Origin: Telmatactis stephensoni
Taxonomy: Eukaryota; Cnidaria; Anthozoa; Actiniaria; Isophelliidae
Length of the DNA: 64,000 bases
Assembly (NCBI GenBank): GCA_029948255.1
Contig: JALIZF010001632.1
Span: 434,001 to 498,000, forward strand
Reading direction: 5' to 3'
Shown piece after piece: positions 22,455 through 33,800 of this stretch. The first letter of the stretch is position 1. Each line of letters begins with the position of its first letter. Made by a program: the position numbers and the translations under genes. The notes below the pieces were generated by a model. That model made no database searches, was not told the origin of the DNA, and saw nothing but the letters and a program-made list of their open reading frames with translations.

Positions 22455-22625
22455 AGGACACCATATGGCTTTCTCGTGCAACTTGGAATAAATTTGAACT
22501 CGTAAAATTTCAAGAAGCCCAAATTGCAATCGCCCACATGCTCGTGCAATTTTGAACTCTTTGAAATCCCACTCGTTCAAATTTATTCCAAATTGCACTC
22601 GAAACCATACGATACTCTTTACGTG
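22455..22625. repeat. Foldback repeat with GTGCAA(C/T)TT arms
   Basis: TCGTGCAACTTGGAATAAAT and ATTTATTCCAAATTGCACTC are inverted, with several internal TGCAATTTTGAAC-like blocks. It is a probable MITE relic. Confidence 0.6.
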
Positions 22626-22975
22626 CTTTATATTCATGTGGCGCTCAAATTTGTTCTTAAATATACCCAACCTTTCATGGGCTACAGTAATACACATATT
22701 CTAAGGAGTCTGTAAGTCATTAGTCCAAATGTGACCAAGAGTACAGCCTTTAATAAAGTTATCCGTGCTATTATGTTAGTCTGTAATTTTCTTTTAAATC
22801 TATTTAAAAAGGTCTTAATATTAAATCGTAACTGACATCATCAAAGCAGTTGCATTGGAAACTTCAATAATGTTTTTCTAAAAATTGGATCGAAATTCTG
22901 AAGATGAACTCTGACAGTTGAGATATTAGGTCTAAGTGTTAAAAATGCTTATTTTTGGTATTTACCATTTTGGGG

Positions 22976-24175
22976 CCATCAAAACCCTTGGAATGCGCTC
23001 CTGTGTTTGGAATGAAGAGATAATTTATTAATTCACAATTATTCCGTCATCAAAACTCTTTGAATGCATGCGCGCTGTGTTGAGAGTAATTGCATAATTC
23101 ACTCACTTTACAATTATTCCGTCGTCAAAACACTTTGAATGCGCGCTATGTTTGGAATAAAGAGATAATTAATTCAATTTACAATTATTCCGTCATCAAA
23201 ACTCTTTGAATGCGCGCTGTGTTTGGAGTAAACAGATAATTTATTTAATTTACAATTATTCCGTTATCAAAACACTTTGAATGTGCGCTGAGTTTGAAGC
23301 CAAAAGATAATTTATTAATTTTACAATTATTCCGTTCTCAAAACCTTTGAATGCGCTCCTGTGTTTGGAATGAAGAGATAATTTATTCAATTTACAATTA
23401 TTCTGTCATCAAAACTCTTTGAATGCGCGCTGTGTTGAGAGTAGTTAGATAATTCATTCATTTTACAATTATTCGTTCATCAAAACACTTTGAATGCTCG
23501 CTGTGTTTGGAGTGAACCGATAATTTATTTAATTTACAATTATTCCGTCATCAAAACACTTTGAATGCGCGCTGCGTTTGGAGTAAACAGATAATTTATT
23601 CATTTTACAATTATTCGTTCATCAAAACACTTTGAATGCGCGCTGCGTTTGGAGTAAACAGATAATTTATTCATTTTACAATTATTCGTTCATCAAAACA
23701 CTTTGAATGCGCGCTGCGTTTGGAGTAAACAGATAATTTATTTAATTTACAATTATTCCGTCATCAAAACACTTTGAATGCGCGCTGTGTTTGGAGTAAA
23801 GAGATAATTTATTCAATTTACAATTATTCCGTCATCAAAACACTTTGAATGCGCGTTGTGTTTAGAATGAAGAGATAATTTATTCAATTTACGATTATCC
23901 GTTCATCAAAACACTTTGAATGTGCGCTGTGTTTGGAGTAATAAGATAATTTATTTCATTTACAATTATTCGTTCATCAAAAGACTTTGAATGCGCGCTG
24001 TGTAAATGTATTCAATTTACAATTATTCCGTCGTCAAAAAACTTTGAATGCGCGCTTTGTTGGGCTGAGAGTAATTAGATAATTTATTCAATTTACAATT
24101 ATTCCGTCAGCAAAACACTTTGAATGCGCGCTGTGTTTGGACTGAAGAGATAATTCATTCAATTTACAGTTATAA
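22976..24175. repeat. 71-bp tandem repeat (minisatellite), about 17 copies
   Basis: The unit reads TCATCAAAACACTTTGAATG, then CGCGCTGTGTTTGGAGTAAA, then GAGATAATTTATTCAATTTA, then CAATTATTCCG. Copies vary by point changes and small indels; four central copies (about 23540-23760) are nearly identical, which suggests local homogenisation. No spacers. It fills most of the gap upstream of RBSN, ending about 650 bp before its ATG. Confidence 0.92.
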
Positions 24176-24826
24176 AAACTTGTGTCAAAAAATTGATATT
24201 TTACTTTTCTCAGGTTTAGTGTGTTTATAATTTGTAATTGTTGTACTTCATAATCAAAAGATTTCAGATTGCTTACAGCGCAAATAAATTGAACTTGCCA
24301 TGAGGTAGTTTTGTTCTTTTTGGTTGTCCTTTCCCAAAGAATAATAAATGCTCCTGGAGACCGTTTTCACAAGTGTGTGTCTTAATGTTGATAAGTAGTC
24401 AGCGATATTTTGTATACTAACAAAAACAACTATCGCTTCTCTGCCGGGAAAGCCAATCAAGTGTTTTTCAGATTCTCTGATTGGTTGGGAATCTAACTTT
24501 ATATCAATTCTGATTGTACATGTAAAAAATATGAGACTCTGATTGGACGTATCGCTTAATTTTGAAATTTTTTGAAAGATAACGTATTTATGTTTGTTGA
24601 TCGCAGTATCTAATCATAGATAAGAATTCCAAGAATCCCCCAAATCTCTTAGCAATCCACGAGTTATCCATTTGGACAAAAAAAATTACAAATGTTGGGT
24701 TTCCTGTCTGTTTTTGACTACCCACAATCCCCAGCAAACAAAATGTCTGACTTGTTTTGGTGTATCAGATCTCCTTCGCGTTGGAATTTTAACTGAAAAT
24801 TCGGCGTGTATTTCATATTTTCTTCA

Positions 24827-27800
24827 ATGAATGATGAAGAAATCAAAGAGGGTTTTATATGCCCAATTTGCATGAAAGAATTTAACGTTCCCGCACATCT
24901 ACAAAGGCATTTTGAAGATGTTCACTCGGACGATCACGATGCTCTCCGACAGATACGAGGAATGTTCGACAAAGCTAAGCGTAAAATACTCAAAAAGACT
25001 GATACTGAAGAACAAGATGGTAGCGCTGTATTGCTCAAGGAAGGCAGTGATGGAGCTCCCGCAATAGCTCGAGGCCTTGATCCGTTTTTGTGGGACTCTC
25101 CAGAGTTCGGTAAGTCTGTAGCTGTTCCTCCAGTTCCCCCTTTTGGCTTTGAATCAGTTCCACCCATTCTAAATTATGCACAAATGTTATTGTTAATATA
25201 TTTACTTATTTTAATCTTATTGCAGACAGTATTTTATTTAGAACTGAATTAATTTATTGCATTTGATATTAATTTAATCAATTTAAGTATTTTATAATAA
25301 GTTAAGTTTACCGTTCATTGCTGTAATCAGTGCTTGTAATGAGAATTTACATTTTTATAAGTCTTAATAGCTGTCACTATTTCTAAAACACGGTTGGCAG
25401 CATTGTGAAGTGAAGGTTACCCAGGCAAACCAACCAACCAACCATTTAATAAACTTTATTTATACACGGAGTCACATCATTTACAGATAAAAATGCTCTT
25501 CCTGAGAGCCGTGTCACATAAAAATATATAAATATATAAATAGAGAAAATAGAATATGTATATAAAGATAAAACTTATACATTTTCATTTCAATTGGTTT
25601 AGTTCCTGGTTGCCAGAGATTTGGTTTGTGTTACATTTTATTTAAATAATTATCTGGGAAGAATAGCTCACCAAACCTCTGGAACACTACTGTGCAGATT
25701 TTTTTCTTTTCTCATTGGACTTTGAACCCATTTAAGTCAAAAGTTCAACTGTATTTCCATCTCGTGCTCTAGTCTACAGGGTGCTGGGTCAAACATCATG
25801 TATTATGAAGTCCTTTAATAGTAAATCAAAATAAATTGAGTAATGTCAGTGAGTTTCTGAGGTTGTTTGAGACATAGCACTTGGGGAAATCTTTCTTGTT
25901 TACAGTGAAAGTACATCTGTAGTAGTTTGATCATCACTCTACAATCAAAACACGTTAAGTTGTTATTGCTTGTTTTCAATCAGCTGATAAAGGTCCTTGA
26001 ATCTCATTATCTAGCTTCAAATGGCAGGTAAACATTGCCCTTCATGTGCTCTCAACCATACCGTATTCTAGTGAAAATGTGTCATTCAACTGAGAAAAAA
26101 TGTTCACAAGAGTGGATATGATGTCCATTGCATTGCATTTCCTGGCTTTTGAATAAATCTATCATTGGATTATAATATTGACCAATAGTAGGCAATGTTA
26201 GAACACGCTTTAAAATAACAACCAATCAACGGTCGTAGTCCAAAACCTGGACTAAATTTATATAAGTGACTTTTCTATTGGAGCAGCTAGATCAGTCAGC
26301 TGGTACAGTGTTCCAGAGGTTTGGCGAGCGATTCTTCCAAGACAATAATTATTAACAAAACATAACATGAGCCAAATTTCTGGCACCCAGAGGAATAAAA
26401 TTAATGTTGTTGTTGTTGTAGGTACAACTAGAAGTCACTTCAGACAATTCAAAGAAAGACGAGATGCAGAAATTGACAGATGTGTAGTAGAAACCAATAA
26501 AATTTTAATTAGACTTGAAAAGGTAAAATATAGGGAAATGTAACAATGAACAATTATTCACACTGTTTGTGATTGGTCACTTGATTACGGTATTTGTACA
26601 CTTGTGCTCTCACATTGCATTATCTTGTGTTGGGCATACCATCACCTTACACGTACTGATGCTTTGCTATTACATTTATTACTGACCACTAACTATCATT
26701 ACCTTACTCTTATCTCACCATCCACTTATTCATGACTTACTGGTCAATTACCAACCATTTATTGACCTGACTTACCAACTACTTATTGACTACTATTAAA
26801 CCACACAAAGTGCAGCAACTTGTTCTTATTAACCTATGCTAATAGTACATTGCTATTTATTGTATTAATTATAGATACTTAGAAGTATATTTATAGACAA
26901 TTCTTATATTGTGTTGTTAATTTTCCAGCTTCTTAGGTCTGGTGTCCATGTGCCTGAATCTCCTTTTCGTGGAGTGTCAAATAGAAAATGTATGTATTTA
27001 TTCTGTGATGATGAAAACTAAACTCCCTCATCAACTCCCTCCAAGTTCATTACTACCCTCTCCCCACTTGTACACTGTACACCATGTGATTATGCAAAGT
27101 GGTCGAAGCTTTACGAGGCATAAAGCTCATATGTTTTCTCTTCCAATATACTGGCAAATTCAAACTGCACAATGATAACGACATTTATCTCCCTTTAAAA
27201 AAAAATAAATAGAGGATATTACATGGCCGCGCGGAGATACTAATTTTATCTTCGAGTGTTCAATTGATATCTCACGAGTGAGCGCAGCTCACTTGTGAGA
27301 AAAACAACTTAAAAATACCGTAACGTTGAAAAATACCGGTTACTATGCCAACAGTGATATCTTCACATGTGAAAGATATGATATCTTCACATGTGATTGA
27401 TATCAAGTTTTCGACAAGTGCTGGAGAAAACCTGGTATCTCATCGATATCTATATAATAATTAAGATTTATATACCGCAAATATCTGTATGTCTATAAGC
27501 AAATGCGGTTGAAATGAACTGAACTGAAAATGAAGTATAATCAAACATAAATGGATTAAGAATCCCAACTGGCAAGGAGGCAAACCAGTTGGTTATATTA
27601 CAAGCATGGCCGAGAAACTGAATTTGAACTAATCGAAATCGGAACAAATTTAGTCTCAGCTAGAGGCCAGAGCGGGAATTGAACCTGGGACCGCCAGATT
27701 GTGAGACCAACGCTCTGACCACTCGCGGCCATACTACCTCCGTACCTTTTACCTTTGGAATCAGTACAAAATGTATTTACTGTTTTCTTATCTATTTTCT

Positions 27801-30800
27801 CACACAGCCAAAGAAAAAAGTTTAGTTCCCTGGATAGCAGACAGTGAAGTCAAGTTCTGTCCAATCTGTAAAAAGCAATTTAACTTGGCCAGGAGACGAC
27901 ATCATTGTCGCCTGTGTGGGGGCATTATGTGTGCAAAATGCTCAGAGTATATCACTGTTGCTTTTGCAGGTGAGTACTGGAATAGGTCATCTTTGGAAAG
28001 CTAGGGGTACACGCAGGCCCCCTTTTGGAAATACGAATACCTTTTTTGAATATACCATTTTTGAAATCAATGTTCTACGCCCCCCTTTTGGGGGGAAATT
28101 CAAATAGATTTTTAATACCTTTTTTAAACCAATGTTGAATGCACCCTCCTTTCCAAAATCTCTGGATCCACCCCTGGGTTGTTTTGCCTATATGTACACC
28201 ACTAAATCTGTAGATTAAAACTAGCATAGTCAAACTACTACTAGGCAATTCTGCTATTCTGTTCTTCATGTCTCACTCCCAGAAAAAAATCTTGGGAACA
28301 AAGTCCTTAGAACTTGTTCTAGCTGACAGTTAGAATAGTCCAGTTTCCAGTTGCTAAAGTCTGCTGAGCTACTTAACAAAAGGCGCATTTATGCAGGGTT
28401 AGCCTCCTTTTCAAGAAAGACCCATGGGATTAAAATTGATTTCTGTATTGTTCTTAGTCAAAATGTTTATTTGCTTTTCTGCTAGTATTTTTGAATAATT
28501 TACCTTGACTCGAGGCTAACCCTGCGCCAATGCGTCTGTTGTCTAATTTTACAGCAGTATCAACAAACTCGAAAAAGGTCTATTCATTATTAATAGCACA
28601 TTTTGTAATGGTTATTGTAATTTTTCTGCATGTACTTGATGCTGATTGGTCATACATACATACATAGATACATAGACTTTATTTATCTAGCTCGAATTTA
28701 CAGAGTAGCTTGGAGGAGCTAATATCTTCCAGCTTAATCAGGTCAACCAATCAGAAACAAGATAAATTTTGACTCCTCAAACCAGCTAGGTCTTACAGAC
28801 AACATTCTCAGGGATATTTTTTCTTGGAGTTTAAACTGGGCAAAAGAATTCTACCCCTTGGTCCCTGAGCATGGGGAAGATAATTATGAAGACAGTAGCC
28901 TATAGCCTCAACCTACAGAATTCTTTCAAACACCCTCTTCTCCAACTTCAGTGTTGGATAGCTTAAATTACAAAAGATGGTAGTGCTGCAGTTTGTTGAC
29001 TACCATTGGATGGGAGTGAGTGGATGCTTATACTGTACAGTGAAGTGTTTGTCTGAGGATTATTGTTCAGGGCTTTAAGTAAAGGGTCTCTGAAAGAATT
29101 ATCGTTCTCAAATGTCTAACATTATTCACTAACCCCTTGTGTCAATGTTTCTAGTGTCAATTCTAAAACTAGATAAAGCAGTAGATATTCCTAGTGGTAA
29201 AAGAAGGTCACGTGATGACACAGATGAAGCTGGTATTCGATCTTGTCAAACCTGCGCTGATTTATTATTTAGGTAATAAACAATATCACTAGTACATGAG
29301 TTAAATTAATATTATAAAATGATGATGATGAAAAGTCAAAAATGTAGCTGTACACATTAGCAAATAGAGTAGTCAGATTTGGTATGACTGTGAAAATGGC
29401 ACCACATGGTCACGGCACTGTTACGGCAGGAATTTCGAATGTTTTTATAGACATCACGGCACTGACACGGACACGGCACGGTGCAGTCCATTTCACACTC
29501 ATATGAAATCTGCTCTAATAGGGGGATTAAGCAGTATACGCAAAATGGCAGTCGAGAATATTTGACAAAAATATGAACATACAACCTTGCTCGCATGGTA
29601 CTCAGAAGGTCACAGGTTCAAACTCCATCTGGGCCTGACTGTCAGTGGCAATGATAAAAGATATAATTAAAACATTTATTTCTATTTCAAGGCATGAAAA
29701 ACAAGAAAAAGAAAAACAAACTAAACCAGTTATTGTACAGCTATATCAGGTACAAACTAAAGTATTTTCTTGTCCACTGTCAGTACTGTTACTGTTTTTC
29801 ATGTTGGGCAGCATATCAGTAGGGATGAATAAACTAATATTCATGTGGACAAAAAAAACAGGAAAATTTTCTGATTACTATTATTACAAAACTTACACAA
29901 ACTACAATTATACTTCTGTTACTCTGTGTGGCTAGTGTAGTAGTTATTAAGGTGTTAAGTATATTTAGAAATGAACTGATGTACATGTACTATGTGCATC
30001 TCATTAAGGATTTGGGTATCCTGTGGTATAAAGAAGGGGAATCCCCTTTAATTGTTTTCCAGCTACATTTGCTTTGGAGCTGTATCAGAGGAATCCCCCT
30101 ATATTAGTGTCATTATAAAATACCCACCTTAGCTTTATTAGTTGGGTGTCCTGTGGTACAGTGAAAGGGGAATCCCCTCATTAGTGACATCATAAATTAT
30201 CCACAGGTCTTCCTATTTCAGTTAGTTACTCTTTTACAGGGGAATCCCCCTTAGTCCACACAGCTTGGAACACCTAGTCTGATCATTTGTTCAAATGTGT
30301 TACCAATTTATATGTTCTTGTTATCATGTTTGTATAGAAAATGAAAGAGTGCATGGCTGAAGCAGAGAAGTTAGCTCCTGTTTACATTAAAATGGCTGAC
30401 TCACTGAAGTAAGTCTTGTTCTTACTTGTCATTTGAACATATTTTCTGTGACAGGGATAACTTTCAAGTCAGAATAAACAATGCCTTTCTCTTACGATAC
30501 TGTACTAAATATGACTATTGTTCTTAGTCATTCACACTTTGTACAATGGTTTATCATGAATTATTGTAAAATATTTGAGATATAATGCACATGCTGCTTG
30601 GCAGCAACCATATTTATACCAAAAGACAGAGACATGGCTTGCACATTTTGAAATGATTTTTATATAATCAATATAAAATGATTGCTTGTGTCTCTTCCTC
30701 TGTACTGTGATATAAATGTTCTGATTTGATTTCATAATTTCCTTTAATTTGTTAATTTATATTTTCCTTTGTTTTATACTATTTATCATACATTACCATA

Positions 30801-33800
30801 CAAAAACAAAAGAAAATAAAAATCGAACCAAGGATAAAATTGAATCATAACATAAACACTCTGGAAGATGTGGAACACTCAAAAAGAAAGTGAAACACTT
30901 GGCTATGTCTTGTGTTCCTAAGCTTGCTTTTCTCTTGCTCTACATCTTCCATCATGGTTATACCACAGTACAGAGACATGCGCGCGTGTTTTATATTGCT
31001 TATTATAAAATCTGCTTTAGCCATTTGGTGTTTGTAGTTTTTTGTTGCTTTCATAGAAAACATAATTACATGGGCTTCCTGTGGAAGCGAAGCCCATGTT
31101 AAAAATTCGCTATTGTTATTGTCATTTATGTTCGTCTTCGTCGTCGAAATGTCCACGCATGCGTGTTGTCGTCTTGATCGGGAAATACTTTAGGAATGCA
31201 AGGTGACCGACTACTAAGAAAATAGCTTTCACAGACAGGCTTTTTCTGCAGTAGAACAATTTAATTTGGAGCTTTTAACTCGAGATATACCTATATACTT
31301 ATAAGAGCTTCAGAATGGGCTGTTATTTTGAGCTTCATCTCCAATACTTTGACCAAATATCGAACTCGAAATGGAGTACTTAAAAGGATGCCCTCGCGAT
31401 AATGACTATTTAACAATTAGACCTCGAGGCCGAATGGACTACGAGTCAATAGCCCATGAGGCCGTAGGCCGAATGGGCTATTCAAACTCGTAGTCCATGA
31501 GGCCGAGAGGTCTAATTGTTTTAGTATTCACCAACATATTGGGCCAAAGGTGAATGAGACTAAACAAAACAAAGAGAGAAAAATGTTTTATTGATATCAA
31601 AACTCGCGCTTCCTCTCAACTCGGGCTATTACCAATAGCCCGAGGTTAGGGAGCCAATCAGAATGCAGGATTTGTAATAGCCCTTATGTTGGTGAATACT
31701 AATTCCTATGAGCTGGAAAACTACGAATTTCTCATCCTACATGTTGCTAAACGAACATACATAGAAGCAAGTCAATTATATTCCTCATTCAAGCATTCAA
31801 GAGATCTTGAGAGGTTTTTGTACTGAATTTTAATATCGGAATTCAATTCTGGCATGGAACTTGACCTTGTAGTGTGCGTTTGGTCACGTAACGTCTTTTA
31901 TTCAAAGAGAAAACATCCGAAACATGAACGAAAAAGTACAGGATTGTTATTGTGTCAAAAACGCCGTTGTAGAAGTCTTTACATCAAACAATTGAGATAC
32001 AAAGTGGAATAAAAAGTTGAATAAACTGGTATATTCGCTGAATAAACTGATATATTCGCTGGTAATATTTTTGCATGTCGGAGATATATATTTATAATGA
32101 TCCTTGTAAGAAGTAGGCACCAGTAATGCATGGCATGTAAAGCACGCGATTATACTAATTGGATAAGCAAATAAAAATCCTCGTCTCTGATTGGTCAGAG
32201 GCCAAAAAACCCCTAAAAATAGACCTAAAATTAGCTTTTCCTGCCATGTTTTAGAATATATTCGGTTCCAGTCTTATTTTCATTGTTTCTGCCAAAAATT
32301 GCCTCTTTTTGATGTGGGGAACTGGTACTTTGACAAGCAGCGTGGTTTCACAAGTCGGAGCCATCTTGGATTCAGACGTACTTCGAAGCAAATCTCAACT
32401 TTTTTAGATCAATATTGCACATTTTATGAAATCATTTTAAAATTGAGTTAGGTTTTTGGTTTGGTTGTTTTGGACGATACCTTCCTCAAGTGCCCGGCAG
32501 TGTCAGATAAATTTTGTAAGTGTCACGCTCGGATCGCTTCGTATGTAAGCTTACCCTGACCATCCGCGAAACGACAACATTCGAATTTTTTTGATTGTCT
32601 AGAAGCGCTCGAGGATTCTAAATAAATATAGACCATTTTTAAAGAAAGATTGGTGGATTTCATGGCGAAAAATGGAAGAATATCGGACTGTTTCCAAGCG
32701 TTACGCACTGTTATGTCTTCGCACTCTGTCAGTGTACAGGGTTGGAGAAATACATCAAATTCGAGATTTTTGGCTGCCTGGAAGCGCTTGAGGATTCTAA
32801 ATAAAGGTAGAACACTTTCGAATAAATATTTTGTTTGATTTCGAATAGAAATGTTCAGAAATATCGGACTGCCGGATGTTTAGTTATTTGTTATTTTAAG
32901 ACCCTCACTAGGTCCGGCTGCCAGACGTTTAGTCACTTCGTTCTCGGTTAGAGTTTACGTTTGAGGACTAGGAGGGAAAGCCTTTATTGCTGACATATTT
33001 GGACGTGCCAAACACATGTTCATGTACGGCATAATTTTGTAGTGGAAAAGAGTATTTTAGAAGAACTTGTAGACCGTGACCTTTCACACCATACCAAATA
33101 ACTTTGCTCTGTTAGGACTTGCGTATTTGAGCTCATATTGCACATCTCAAAGAAAATAAAGGAACTTTTGTTTTTGAACAAGACGTTTTCCAGACTTAGA
33201 AGAGGGGTATGTAGAATTGAGACAGAAGATGGAGTTTATCCTTTGGACATCTAAATGCGAGTTTAGTCGAGAAATGGATGACATGATGATTATCGGCGGA
33301 CTCGGTTTTACAATTTACGGCTGACGATCCTGGAAGATGATTCATTGCCTGCATTGCATATTGAATGTTTTGTATTTATCGTTAGGCAAATAATTATGAA
33401 ACATATTTATGTCATTGTAGTTTATTTGGCCAGCTAGTTTTACATTGTTCTGTGTACAGAAAACAATACGCAATGACAGCTCAGTGTATCGTGTTACGTT
33501 TCAGTGTTAGCGAGTGAGAGAAAAGACTTATTTTAGCTATCTTCCCCACGACCAGTTTTCGTTAAATTTCATACGAAGTTTTTATGGTGTTTGATAATGC
33601 GATTTTTAAATTAAGATGTGCTGAAAACCAGCTTTGATCCCAAGAAATTTGATTTATAAATTCAAATTTCGCGCTTGAATTGAATCCGACCAATGAGGTA
33701 GCCGTATTTTAATTGGATTGCAAATTGACTATAACAGTCATTTATGCATTAGGGGGCGTGAATTTGCCTACTTCTTACAAGGATCATTACATAATACTAT

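Noticed and set aside
22976..24175. Regular repeats resembling a CRISPR array
   Set aside because: The 71-bp units are head-to-tail without unique spacers and vary in sequence; the locus is animal, not prokaryotic.
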